The position numbers and the translations under genes are program-made. A stretch of 64,000 nt of DNA from Clostridiales bacterium (GTDB lineage: Bacteria; Bacillota; Clostridia; Christensenellales; UBA1242), in contig SVHM01000001.1 of NCBI GenBank assembly GCA_015055815.1, forward strand, positions 233,774 to 297,773. The letters run 5' to 3'. The notes beneath the pieces are model-generated. The model ran no database searches. It worked only from the letters and a program-made list of their open reading frames with translations, and was not told where the DNA came from. Positions 39,205 through 49,093 of this stretch are shown here, piece after piece; the first letter of the stretch is position 1, and every line of letters starts with the position of its first letter.

Positions 39205-40125
39205 TTAATAAATCTTTTTAATACAATCAACACCCAATACTCTATTTATAGCACTTGCAATGATGTCAGATAAAATTTCTACACATTCAGAAATATCTTT
39301 AATAGAGACAATAACATTTTCAAATGTACTATTGTATGCATTTTTTACATCTTGAATAAAATCATAAATTAGTGGGTTATCACGTGATTTTTTAATAGTA
39401 TGCATAATACTTTCAAACCTATCATTATCAATTCTATTTTTTTCAAATGCTGAACTTACAAAAGTGTCAGCATATATAAGAAGTGGCACACCGATAGACA
39501 CAACCTTTTCAGCCAATTTTTTATCAATACACTTTCTATTATTGCCTATCCCACTACCCGGACAAATACCCGTATTACTTAATTGTATTGATTTTCCAAG
39601 CCGTTCTTCACTACTCGCACAAAGACTATCAATTAAAATTAAAACATTAGGCTTAACTTTATCTATCACCCCACTAACAATATCAAAAGTCTCAATTCCA
39701 GTAAGCCCTAAAACTGAAGGACATATAGCCATGACATGCGGAAATTTTTTGACATTAAATGTTACATTGACCTTGCTTACTACACTTACTCCTAAACTAT
39801 CTGAACTAATATGTCTATTACCAAGTCCAACTACCAAAACTTTGTCTGTACTTTTTACTTTACCAAGAATATCTTTAAGCCTTTTTTCAACAATTTGAAC
39901 AGAATATTCAAGCTGACTTTGAGTTAAGTATAATACATCTGGCAAAGATATTAAATCATATACACCTTTTTCTTTTCCATAAAATTTAGCCTGACTATCA
40001 CTTACAATTTCATATCTTTCAGTAGATATCTGATGTTTATAATTTTCAAACTTAGAAAGTACTTCTTCTCCCGCTTCAATAGAAGAGTTTTGTATAATTT
40101 CAGAAATCAATTCAGAAAACTTCAT
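39205..40125 (-). CDS. gpr: GPR endopeptidase (spore germination protease)
   Basis: VLVVGLGNRHISSDSLGVSVV..., ILIDSLCASSEERLGKSIQLSNTGICPGSGIGNNRK. Confidence 0.93.
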   Translation of the reverse strand: MKFSELISEIIQNSSIEAGEEVLSKFENYKHQISTERYEIVSDSQAKFYGKEKGVYDLISLPDVLYLTQSQLEYSVQIVEKRLKDILGKVKSTDKVLVVGLGNRHISSDSLGVSVVSKVNVTFNVKKFPHVMAICPSVLGLTGIETFDIVSGVIDKVKPNVLILIDSLCASSEERLGKSIQLSNTGICPGSGIGNNRKCIDKKLAEKVVSIGVPLLIYADTFVSSAFEKNRIDNDRFESIMHTIKKSRDNPLIYDFIQDVKNAYNSTFENVIVSIKDISECVEILSDIIASAINRVLGVDCIKKIY

Positions 40126-40214
40126 TTTTTACCACCGCAACAATTATTCTTTTCAATAATTGACTACAAATAAACGAAAAATTAATTAAAAGTTAAAATT
40201 TATTAAAATAGTTC

Positions 40215-40243
40215 TTGCATATTTCAAAAAAATATGTTAAAAT
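40215..40243 (+). promoter_or_regulatory. Sigma-A-like promoter upstream of rpsT
   Basis: TTGCAT - 17 bp - TAAAAT. Confidence 0.55.
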
Positions 40244-40286
40244 ACTCCAGATTTAAATTTTTATAGATAATTTTAAGGAGAAAATA

Positions 40287-40727
40287 ATGGCTAATATCAA
40301 ATCAGCAAAAAAGAGAATTAGTACTATCGATAGAAGAAATGCAGAAAATAAATTCGTTAAGGCAACACTTAGTACTTATGTTAAGAAGTTTAGAAAAATG
40401 TTAGAAGAAGGCAAAGTTGCAGAAGCAGAAACATTCAGCAAAGAAGTTTACGCTTATATTGACAGCGCTTGTAGCAAAGGTGTTATTCATAAAAATAACG
40501 CTAGCAGAAAAATTGGTAGACTTGCATCAGCTTTATACAAAGCAAAAGCTTCAGCTCCAGTAGTTGCTACTAAAGAAGAAAAGAAAGAAGAGAAAAAAGA
40601 AGAAGTTAAAGTTGTAGCTGAAGAAAAGAAACCAGCAACAAAGAAAACTACTACTAAAAAAGCAACTTCTGAAGAACCTGCTAAAAAGACAACTACAAGA
40701 AAAACAACTACTAAAAAGGCAGAATAA
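40287..40727 (+). CDS. rpsT: 30S ribosomal protein S20 with Lys/Glu/Thr-rich C-terminal extension
   Basis: MANIKSAKKRISTIDRRNAENKFVKATLST...KGVIHKNNASRKIGRLASALYK followed by a ~56-aa low-complexity tail. Confidence 0.95.
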   Translation: MANIKSAKKRISTIDRRNAENKFVKATLSTYVKKFRKMLEEGKVAEAETFSKEVYAYIDSACSKGVIHKNNASRKIGRLASALYKAKASAPVVATKEEKKEEKKEEVKVVAEEKKPATKKTTTKKATSEEPAKKTTTRKTTTKKAE

Positions 40728-40732
40728 TTTAC

Positions 40733-40760
40733 ATCCCTACTCTCGTAGGGATTTTTTATT
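40733..40760 (+). terminator. rpsT terminator
   Basis: ATCCCTAC-TCTC-GTAGGGAT then TTTTTATT. Confidence 0.9.
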
Positions 40761-40869
40761 GCTAAATCATTCAATTACTGGCTAATAATATTTTTTAAAA
40801 GGGTATGGACATTTCTTAGAAAATTACGATGAACAACACTCCTTATAATTTTAAATTTAATTCATACAC

Positions 40870-40897
40870 AAAAAAAAGAGCAATATTGCTCTTTTTT
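40870..40897 (-). terminator. Terminator (palindromic, AT/GC stem)
   Basis: AAAAAAAGAGCAAT/ATTGCTCTTTTTT. Confidence 0.75.
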
Positions 40898-40946
40898 CAT
40901 TTTAATATTTGTAATTAAAAGTGTAAGTAAGTTTATAATATATTAA

Positions 40947-42152
40947 TTAAGAAATTACTTTTTCATCATCAATCACATAGTGTTTATTAATAAAATAAGT
41001 ATGTACAAAATATAACGATATAACTACGCACATTATTCCAAACACAATTATATCAAATACTTTATTTCCAATAAGCCCCATAACAAGCAATAATATTTCA
41101 CCGATTACCCTACCGCCATCTAGGAATACTTCGCTTATTGTTATATTTTCAATGTTGTATACTTTCAAATTATTATGCTGAGATATATTTAAACGTGTAG
41201 CACCCGTTATCATTTCAGGAACAATAATAGTTAAATGCCAAAACATATAAAAAATTATTAGAGTAGTCCTATTTAAATCTACCAGCAAAAGAACAACACC
41301 AACTATAACCGCAATACTTGATATAATTGAATATATATAATTAGAAAAATGTTTTTTCTTTAAATTGTAAACAAATAGCACAACAATTGAAAGTATAGAA
41401 GATATAGTCGCAAATACTCCAAGCGATATATTTGAGCCAAATGTAATTACAGTAAAATACAATACAAGCATTGATGTATTACTACAAAATCCATATAACA
41501 TTTGATTTAAGTAAACATGTTTATATTGCGGATATGAACTTTTTACTTGTAATAAAAATTTTTTAAAGCGTATCTTAGACACTCTTTCTATGCAATTCTC
41601 TTTAATAAATAAAGAAACACAAAACTGAATAATAGTTAAAATAAACATTGTAATCGCTATTAAAACCATTCCAATTTTATCAATAAAATACCCCATTATA
41701 ATAGGAATAATCAAACTTAGCATAGTATTCAAAATTTTACTTAAAGAAATAAATCCTTGCAAACTTTTTTTAGTAGTAACATTTGGTTGCAAAGAGTTTG
41801 CTCCACTCCAGAATAAAACTTCACCAATACCATTACATATTGCTATCAACCAAACATAATTAATAATTTTATTACCTAATAGAACAATTGAAATTACAAA
41901 AACACATTTAAAAATAACTCCAATTTTTAAAAATAATGAATTTTTTGATTTTTTTATAATTGGTGCTATACAGAGTGAAAGCAATATCATTGAAATATGT
42001 AAGACTAAATAAAATTTTGCAACATTTACAATACCATTACTGGAAATATTTAATATAAATGCTAGCAAATAAGTATATATAAAAATACTGCTTATATTAT
42101 TTATAAGCAAACAAAATAAAAGCAGTATAGCATTTTTTGAAAACTTTTTCAT
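40947..42152 (-). CDS. MFS transporter
   Basis: Multi-TM protein. ATG at 42152 after GTGGAG preferred over 42170. Confidence 0.7.
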   Translation of the reverse strand: MKKFSKNAILLLFCLLINNISSIFIYTYLLAFILNISSNGIVNVAKFYLVLHISMILLSLCIAPIIKKSKNSLFLKIGVIFKCVFVISIVLLGNKIINYVWLIAICNGIGEVLFWSGANSLQPNVTTKKSLQGFISLSKILNTMLSLIIPIIMGYFIDKIGMVLIAITMFILTIIQFCVSLFIKENCIERVSKIRFKKFLLQVKSSYPQYKHVYLNQMLYGFCSNTSMLVLYFTVITFGSNISLGVFATISSILSIVVLFVYNLKKKHFSNYIYSIISSIAVIVGVVLLLVDLNRTTLIIFYMFWHLTIIVPEMITGATRLNISQHNNLKVYNIENITISEVFLDGGRVIGEILLLVMGLIGNKVFDIIVFGIMCVVISLYFVHTYFINKHYVIDDEKVIS

Positions 42153-42222
42153 CACTATCTCCACTCGCAAAAATAGTTTAATATAAAATAATTATATAAC
42201 TCCTATTTTTTTGAAATAATTT

Positions 42223-43194
42223 TTATATATTCAGAATTGAAAGAACGATTAGATTAATCATATTATCAATTGAAATATTACTTTGTTTTAAATCAAAATC
42301 TAATTTTGCACATAGTTCATTGATTTTTTTAAGTGATGACTTTGTAAATAATGCAACTTGTTTTTGAGACATTTTAATAGCATATTCTTTTATGCCTAGA
42401 TATTTTGATAATTCAAAATTTGAATAATCTTTATTTAAAGAAATGTGAAATAATCTTCTAAAATGTGCAAGTATCAAAGATGGAACGTTTCGATATTCAT
42501 CTTTTTTATCTTTTAAATCATTTAAAATTTTAAAAGCCTTCACACTATCTTTTTTAGCAAGACTTTCAGTAAGTTCAAATATTTGATACTCAAGAGACTG
42601 ATTTACAATCTCTTTAACATCATTTATAGTTACAATTGAATTTGTTACAAAACTTGCAAGTTTATCACATTCTATAAGAATTTTGGACATATCACCAACT
42701 GAATAATTGAACAATAGTTCAACAGCATCATCATTAATAGTGATGTTTTTTTGTCTAAAAGTTGCTTTAATTTTTAAACACGCAATTTTGAAGTCCAATC
42801 TATTACAATCAACTGCGACAAATTTAGATTTGTCAATATCTATTTCATCATTATCCCCTAAACAAACAATAAGGACAGCCAATTCATTGTAGTTATCTAA
42901 ATATTCACTAAGGACTTTTAAATTTTTTACTTCGCTTTTTTTCGTCATTCTAAGGTCTAAATAGACAGCTCTCTTTTCACTAAAGACAGGCATAGTATTA
43001 AGAGCTCTCACAACATCTTCCATATCAATTACGCCTTCAGTAAACTTAACTAAATTAAGTTCGGGCATTTCTATACCGCCATACTTAATAACCAAGTTTA
43101 CTGCCGAAGTTAAAAGATAATTATCATTACCAAACATCAAATACAAATTTTGACAACCATTTTTAAGAGAAGATTTTAATTCTTCAAATTTCAT
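42223..43194 (-). CDS. holA: DNA polymerase III subunit delta
   Basis: LYLMFGNDNYLLTSAVNLVIK, ALNTMPVFSEKRAVYLD; comEC-holA order typical of Bacillota. Confidence 0.9.
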   Translation of the reverse strand: MKFEELKSSLKNGCQNLYLMFGNDNYLLTSAVNLVIKYGGIEMPELNLVKFTEGVIDMEDVVRALNTMPVFSEKRAVYLDLRMTKKSEVKNLKVLSEYLDNYNELAVLIVCLGDNDEIDIDKSKFVAVDCNRLDFKIACLKIKATFRQKNITINDDAVELLFNYSVGDMSKILIECDKLASFVTNSIVTINDVKEIVNQSLEYQIFELTESLAKKDSVKAFKILNDLKDKKDEYRNVPSLILAHFRRLFHISLNKDYSNFELSKYLGIKEYAIKMSQKQVALFTKSSLKKINELCAKLDFDLKQSNISIDNMINLIVLSILNI

Positions 43195-45383
43195 ACTACC
43201 CCCAGTAAATTGACATGTATTTTTTCTTTTAACGAAATTTTATTTTCGTCAGTCTTTAATGTAGAATTAAGTAAAATAATTTTTTCAACATTCATTTCTT
43301 CAAAATTAATCTTTATGTCCATATCAGACACAATAATATAATCAACGTCACCATAATTTTGAACAATATAATTACTTTCTGAAATAGTAGGCTTTAATTC
43401 TGGTATTAAAAAACTACTATCATCGATGTCTAACTTTACACCTATTATGGTATCATCTTTTTCAATGTTATGCAATTTTAAATCATTAATTTCTATTTCA
43501 TGATTATAAAAAACAAATTTATTACCATTTGCCAAATGCGAATAATTAAACTTTTCAGGCACATAAACTCTTTTAACAGAATACTCTTCACAAAGTTTAT
43601 TAAATTCAGATATTTTATTTAATTGAAAATCATAAGCAATTATACTATCAATTCCCTTTATTTTCAACTCTTTTAATTGTTTGCATACTATGTAACTATC
43701 TATATTTGAACCAATCATTACGGTATAATTATCTTTAACATAGAAAACCACATTACTATCAGTTTGAGAACAAACAAGTACATTGTCGCCTTTGTACTTT
43801 ATTGGCATTGAATTGCATACAAGAATTGTAATAAGTGCAATGCTTAAAACCCCAATAAAACCACTTTTCAAATATTTGTTTATCATTAAAAAATGTAAAA
43901 TTAAAAGTATAACTATTAATAAAAATACAACTAAATACCCAACATGAAAAAGTCTAAATATACCAAAGTCTATCCCCGCAACAAAATCGGCAATAACTTT
44001 TATAATATGCAAAAAGAAATTAGGAATTTTAAGAAAAACACCCATAAAAGGCAGTATAACTCCCATAAAAGTAAATACAAACAACAAAACATACAAAATA
44101 GAAAAAATTGGCAATACGAATAAATTAGTAATTACTCCTAATAACGATACATAATCAAAATAATTAAAACATGTAGGTAATATAACAATATTAACTGCGA
44201 TAGAAATAGCCAACCCTTCTGCTAACAATTTTGGGCATTTAATTTTTACAAACATTCTTTTCAATGTTGGTGCAAATGAAATAATTGCAAATACGCACAA
44301 GAAAGATAATTGAAAAGAAACCAAAAATAAACTAAGCGGACTAAATAGTAATATTATAACCCCTGCAATACTAAGACTACTAAGGGCATCATACTCAATT
44401 TGATACATAAAACATATCGCTGACAAAATAGCCATAATGCTTGCTCTTACTACACTAGGCGAAAAAGAACATAGGTAACTATAAAATAAAAGTATGAAAA
44501 ATAATATCCCCACTCTCACATATTTATTTAATTTCAATTTTGACAAAATAAAATATATTATACCAACAAGCACAGATATATGAAGTCCAGATACTGCCAG
44601 TATATGTGAAATACCCGCATATGAAAAAACTTCCTTAATTTCATTATTAAGCCCCTGCTTTTCACCAAATAAAATACTATATGTGATATTTGCATTATCT
44701 TCACTTAAATTATTAAGCAACAGTTCTTTTACCGAACTTTTTATATTGTCTTTTAAAGACGAATGTTTAGAGTTAATCTCCATATCACTACTATCAACAT
44801 AAGTAGAAAAACATATATTTTGAGCAAGTTTATCAAATTCACTTTGGCTTTTATAATTAAAACTATTTATATCACCAACAAAATATACTTCATCGCCAAG
44901 TTCAATATCATCATTAGAATAAGTATAAATAACAATTTTAATATCTGAATACAAAATTTCATTGTCTTCAACAACAATACAATCATCTAAAACAAACTTC
45001 TTGCTACTATCTTTAACTAAAACATAATCACTAACAACACCTTTAACAGCAACATCTTTTTGGTTATCAATAAGTTTAAGCGGAAATAAATTAACTCCAG
45101 TAAGCAAAAATCCCAAACAAAATGCTATAGCAAAACCGACAACAGATATTGTAGTTAAAATACCAACATCTTTCCTAGTCTCACAATTTTTATTTACTTT
45201 CTTTGTAAAATACACATATAATAGCATTCCTACTGTTACAAGCGACAATATAAGCGGTACTAATACTAAATACATCTTGCTAAAATTATCCATGAAAAAA
45301 GCATAGCAAAGTAATATCCCCGCCATAAGACCTAAAAATATAGATGTTGTAACTCTAATATTTACTATTCTCTTCATTTGCAT
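43191..45383 (-). CDS. comEC: ComEC/Rec2 family DNA uptake protein; C-terminal MBL-like region lacks metal motif
   Basis: SILFGEKQGLNNEIKEVFSYAGISHILAVSGLHISVLVGIIYF, SPSVVRASIMAILS; 4-nt overlap with holA. Confidence 0.92.
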   Translation of the reverse strand: MQMKRIVNIRVTTSIFLGLMAGILLCYAFFMDNFSKMYLVLVPLILSLVTVGMLLYVYFTKKVNKNCETRKDVGILTTISVVGFAIAFCLGFLLTGVNLFPLKLIDNQKDVAVKGVVSDYVLVKDSSKKFVLDDCIVVEDNEILYSDIKIVIYTYSNDDIELGDEVYFVGDINSFNYKSQSEFDKLAQNICFSTYVDSSDMEINSKHSSLKDNIKSSVKELLLNNLSEDNANITYSILFGEKQGLNNEIKEVFSYAGISHILAVSGLHISVLVGIIYFILSKLKLNKYVRVGILFFILLFYSYLCSFSPSVVRASIMAILSAICFMYQIEYDALSSLSIAGVIILLFSPLSLFLVSFQLSFLCVFAIISFAPTLKRMFVKIKCPKLLAEGLAISIAVNIVILPTCFNYFDYVSLLGVITNLFVLPIFSILYVLLFVFTFMGVILPFMGVFLKIPNFFLHIIKVIADFVAGIDFGIFRLFHVGYLVVFLLIVILLILHFLMINKYLKSGFIGVLSIALITILVCNSMPIKYKGDNVLVCSQTDSNVVFYVKDNYTVMIGSNIDSYIVCKQLKELKIKGIDSIIAYDFQLNKISEFNKLCEEYSVKRVYVPEKFNYSHLANGNKFVFYNHEIEINDLKLHNIEKDDTIIGVKLDIDDSSFLIPELKPTISESNYIVQNYGDVDYIIVSDMDIKINFEEMNVEKIILLNSTLKTDENKISLKEKIHVNLLGVV

Positions 45384-45442
45384 ATAATTAATATATTATA
45401 TCATATTAAATTTATTTTTCATATAATTAAGCGAATAAAAAT

Positions 45443-45470
45443 AAAAAGCAATAAAATTATTGCTTTTTAC
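45443..45470 (-). terminator. Terminator downstream of spoIVFB-like gene
   Basis: AAAAAGCAATA/TATTGCTTTTT. Confidence 0.75.
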
Positions 45471-46249
45471 ATGTTAAGAAGTTCATCTTCTGTTATTTTT
45501 ATAAACTCACCTTTGTTTTTAATTTCAAATACCGAATAGTAATGGGGGCTCAAATATTTAACTAATTGTATTTTTTCAATCTCACCTTTTACAACAAATG
45601 TTTTTACTTCCAATGGTGTACCAGTACTTTTACTCAAAGAACTAATTTTTTCTTTGTAGATAGATGTATCACAAGAAAAACCGTTTAACATCATAAATAA
45701 TCCAATAAATAAGAAATTAAAATTAATTATATAAAATATGGATACCAAAAATGCTATTAAAAATAATATGCCTAGTATTATGCAAAGTACATTTCCTGCC
45801 TTTATTAACTTGTTTTTATTGACTTTACTGCTTAGAATTGCAACTAATATTCTTCCCCCATCCAAAGGATATATTGGAAGTAAATTAAATACCATAACTA
45901 TTAGATTACATACAACAAAGGCTTTTGAATAATAATATAATGATGGTATCAACCACCAAAAACAAATAGTTAAGATTATAAGAATTAGATTAACACAAGG
46001 CCCAGCAAGAGATATTAATATATCATCTTTTCGAGTAAAACACCCATCACCATAAAGCCCCGCACCATAGACATTAAATGAAATATTTTTAAAATCATAC
46101 CCTTTCATCTTTCCCACATAATAATGTCCATACTCATGAAGAAGAACGGCTATTACATAATAAAAAATCTCATTATACCAACCAAAGTATATACACAAAA
46201 AAACGTATAATATAAATAACGGCTTTATTTTTAATTTTAATCTAGACAT
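45467..46249 (-). CDS. spoIVFB: Site-2 protease, M50 family (SpoIVFB-like)
   Basis: VLLHEYGHYYVGKMKGY (HExxH-type) and NLLPIYPLDGGRIL. Confidence 0.88.
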   Translation of the reverse strand: MSRLKLKIKPLFILYVFLCIYFGWYNEIFYYVIAVLLHEYGHYYVGKMKGYDFKNISFNVYGAGLYGDGCFTRKDDILISLAGPCVNLILIILTICFWWLIPSLYYYSKAFVVCNLIVMVFNLLPIYPLDGGRILVAILSSKVNKNKLIKAGNVLCIILGILFLIAFLVSIFYIINFNFLFIGLFMMLNGFSCDTSIYKEKISSLSKSTGTPLEVKTFVVKGEIEKIQLVKYLSPHYYSVFEIKNKGEFIKITEDELLNM

Positions 46250-46821
46250 AAAATTTTACTTCCAGCTATAGATAAATTTGAAACTTGCACACCATCTAGA
46301 TAAATCCTAAGTGAAATAGTTTGTCCCAATTTAGCAGTCGCAATATCTTTTCCCCTAGTAACAATATCGCCACCTTTAACACCTACAATATCAACATTAC
46401 ATATTACTGAACTCCAACCTTTTCCATGATTGATTTTTATATATTTAATACCGTCATTACTGCTTGTTACATCTTCAATAACTCCATTTTCAATTGCTTT
46501 TACCATAATAGAATTGCCTACAATAAAATTTATTGTACCATCTTTTAAAAGTTCAAAATCTCCCTTTATTGGTATAAAAAATGTAGGACTACTAAGTACA
46601 TCCGCATCAGTAAACACAACTCCGCTATTGTCCCTATAAAGACTATTCACAGGATTAATTGCACCTATTAAATTATAAACATTAATTGACACAAAAGTTA
46701 AAACAAATATACAAGAAATAGACATAACAAAAACTTTAAAGGCTTTATCTTTGTTTCGTTTAAGTTTAATAGTGTATTTAATTTCTTGTTTTGTTAAATT
46801 TAATATTTCAACATTTTTCAT
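46237..46821 (-). CDS. SpoIVFA-like membrane protein with M23-like domain
   Basis: Single N-terminal TM, C-terminal VKAIENGVIEDV...YIKINHGKGWSSVICNVD...VTRGKDIATAKLGQTISLRIYLDG; overlaps the spoIVFB-like gene. Confidence 0.7.
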   Translation of the reverse strand: MKNVEILNLTKQEIKYTIKLKRNKDKAFKVFVMSISCIFVLTFVSINVYNLIGAINPVNSLYRDNSGVVFTDADVLSSPTFFIPIKGDFELLKDGTINFIVGNSIMVKAIENGVIEDVTSSNDGIKYIKINHGKGWSSVICNVDIVGVKGGDIVTRGKDIATAKLGQTISLRIYLDGVQVSNLSIAGSKILCLD

Positions 46822-46859
46822 ATTAATAAATATGTAAACCTTTCTTAATTTAGAACAAA

Positions 46860-47090
46860 TTAAAATGTCTTAGCAGACAAAATAGTATTTGAAGTGAAAT
46901 TAATATCAACCTTATACTTGTTACTATCACTAACTATAATATCTACATTTAAATCTTCACTATCAATAGTAAAATAATTTCTCATTAAATACAAAATTTC
47001 CGCCTTGATTATTTTTTTTATTTTTTCAGGGTTTTCTTTTTTGTCGGAAATTAAAACGTTTTTTAACCTTTCTTCGTAATTATTTTTCAT
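46860..47090 (-). CDS. minE: Cell division topological specificity factor MinE-like
   Basis: RLKNVLISDKKENPEKIKKIIKAEILYLMRNYFTIDSEDLNVDI; directly follows minD. Confidence 0.8.
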   Translation of the reverse strand: MKNNYEERLKNVLISDKKENPEKIKKIIKAEILYLMRNYFTIDSEDLNVDIIVSDSNKYKVDINFTSNTILSAKTF

Positions 47091-47884
47091 TAAAGTCTCC
47101 TTTTTAAACTTTTCCTTATTCCACCAAGTAAACCCCTATATCTTTTAGTAACATCAAATATCACTCTTCTATCACTTGTTAAATTCCTTGCCATCATATC
47201 AAAAGATATTTCACTAAGACTATCGCCAGCCATTTTTCTACCCGAAAAAAGTTGAACACTCACAAAATCATCATCAGGAATAACGCCAATAAGTTCTGCA
47301 CTTAAATGCTTAGTAATACTTTCTACTTTAAACATTTCACCACTTAGCATCAAATCTCCCCTAGCACGATTAATTACCAAAAATGGTGTTTTATTTGTCT
47401 GTTTATTAAGTTCGGTAATAACCTTATCAGCATCTCTAATTGCTGACAAATGCGGTGTTGTAACCAAAACATATTCATCAGCACAACCCACAGCCCTTTT
47501 AAAACCGCCATCAATTCCAGCAGGACAATCAATTAATATAAAGTCAAAACAACTTTCCAATTCTTTTAAAATTCCACTTAATTCATTAGCACCAAATTTC
47601 ACACTACAAAAACAATGTGAACTAGGCAAAACAAATAAATTATCTTCGAAAATATCTTCAATAACCGCTTGAATTGGCCTGCATTTACTTTCTATAACAT
47701 CAATTAAGTCATATACAATTTTATTCTCCACACCAAGCAAAACATCTAAGTTATTTAGTCCAAAATCCATATCAACTAGTAACGTCTTATATCCAAGCCT
47801 AGAAAGAGCAGTTCCAAGTCCACCAACAACAGTTGTTTTACCAACTCCCCCCTTGCCACCTGTCACTACAATTTTTCTTGCCAT
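47090..47884 (-). CDS. minD: Septum site-determining protein MinD
   Basis: GGKGGVGKTTVVGGLGTALSRLGYKTLLVDMDFGLNNLDVLLG; C-terminal amphipathic YRGLLGGIRKSLKRRL. Confidence 0.95.
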   Translation of the reverse strand: MARKIVVTGGKGGVGKTTVVGGLGTALSRLGYKTLLVDMDFGLNNLDVLLGVENKIVYDLIDVIESKCRPIQAVIEDIFEDNLFVLPSSHCFCSVKFGANELSGILKELESCFDFILIDCPAGIDGGFKRAVGCADEYVLVTTPHLSAIRDADKVITELNKQTNKTPFLVINRARGDLMLSGEMFKVESITKHLSAELIGVIPDDDFVSVQLFSGRKMAGDSLSEISFDMMARNLTSDRRVIFDVTKRYRGLLGGIRKSLKRRL

Positions 47885-47928
47885 ACTGCACCTTCTTTTC
47901 CATTTTTTATAATTTTAAAAAATGCACA

Positions 47929-47975
47929 AAAAAAAGTAAAGACAAGCTCATACCCTTATCTTTACTTTTAAAATC
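47929..47975 (-). terminator. Terminator downstream of mreB-like gene
   Basis: AAAAGTAAAGA...TCTTTACTTTT inverted repeat. Confidence 0.6.
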
Positions 47976-47998
47976 TTTCGACAAACTATTATAAAATA

Positions 47999-48967
47999 TT
48001 AGTTGTTTTCCAAAATAACTTTTTCAACTGCAATCGGACTATCAAGAAGCTGACCAACCCCAATCATAGTTATAGCATCCGGCTTATACTTAAAACAATC
48101 TAAATTCAATTTAACTTTTAAATACTTTTCAATTCCCGCAATTTTACTAGAAGCACCACACAAATAAATACCATGTCTTTTAATATCCATGTTAACTTCA
48201 TTTTCACAAGAAGTCAATACTTGCAAAATAGCAGAAGCAATTTTATTATACTCATCAATAACCATTCCAAATATTTCTGTACTAGTAATTGTTACTGTTG
48301 AATATTCAGTTGTATCTTTTATAAACCCTTCAATTTCAATACTTCTCTCATCATTTGGAAGAAGAGTTGTAATATCGTTTTTAACTTTTTCAGCAGAATT
48401 TTTACTAAGTTCAATACCTTTTTCCGTATAGATATAATTCATTATTTTTTCGTCAATATTATTTCCGCCATTATATACAGTCGCTCCCGTTAATATCCTA
48501 CCATTATTAATAACGGCAATTTCTGTATTAACACCAATATCTACAAGCAAATACGATTTGCGGAAATTTTCTATTTCATATCCATATGCAGTTGCAACAA
48601 TAGATGGAATTACTTCAACAGTATTTACTCCTACAGCATAACCCAAATCTTTATATTCGTTAGCAAGCTTCATATCTTCAAGAGAAACAAGGAAAATAAC
48701 CCCGTCTTTTCTTTTTATTTCCACTTTTTTAAAAAATTCAGCAAGCATAAGAGAAGCCAATGAAAAATCTATCTTTCCATCAACAATAACTTTTCTAAAA
48801 TCTATTCCACAAGAAACAGCATCATTACCAACATGAAGAGCAATTTCTCTCTTACCCTTAATTCCAGTAACAACTGCCGACCTTTCACTTAAAACAACAC
48901 CCACACCTGCCTTATAAATATTAGTTACACTGCTTCCAATACTTACCGCAAAATCAAATTTTTTCAT
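47999..48967 (-). CDS. MreB/actin-like rod-shape protein (divergent)
   Basis: Actin-like: SYLLVDIGVNTEIAVINNGRIL, GGNNIDEKIMNYI, GIYLCGASSKIAGIEKYL; start ATG at 48967. Confidence 0.82.
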   Translation of the reverse strand: MKKFDFAVSIGSSVTNIYKAGVGVVLSERSAVVTGIKGKREIALHVGNDAVSCGIDFRKVIVDGKIDFSLASLMLAEFFKKVEIKRKDGVIFLVSLEDMKLANEYKDLGYAVGVNTVEVIPSIVATAYGYEIENFRKSYLLVDIGVNTEIAVINNGRILTGATVYNGGNNIDEKIMNYIYTEKGIELSKNSAEKVKNDITTLLPNDERSIEIEGFIKDTTEYSTVTITSTEIFGMVIDEYNKIASAILQVLTSCENEVNMDIKRHGIYLCGASSKIAGIEKYLKVKLNLDCFKYKPDAITMIGVGQLLDSPIAVEKVILENN

Positions 48968-49093
48968 AATCATTCCTTCTATACATTATTTACACAAAAT
49001 TATTTCAATTTATTAAATACCCTTACTTAATTTTAATATTTATTACAAAATTTGACAACTTATATCAGTCAAATTTTAAATTTTATTTAATAG

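Noticed and set aside
39464-39898. 144-aa plus-strand ORF
   Set aside because: Antisense within gpr; shadow ORF.
40487-40730. Periodic KKTTTKK sequence as possible mobile or CRISPR-like repeat
   Set aside because: It is an in-frame low-complexity protein tail with irregular units; no spacers.
40487-40774. 95-aa minus-strand Val/Phe-rich ORF
   Set aside because: Antisense to the repetitive Lys/Thr tail of rpsT; low-complexity artefact.
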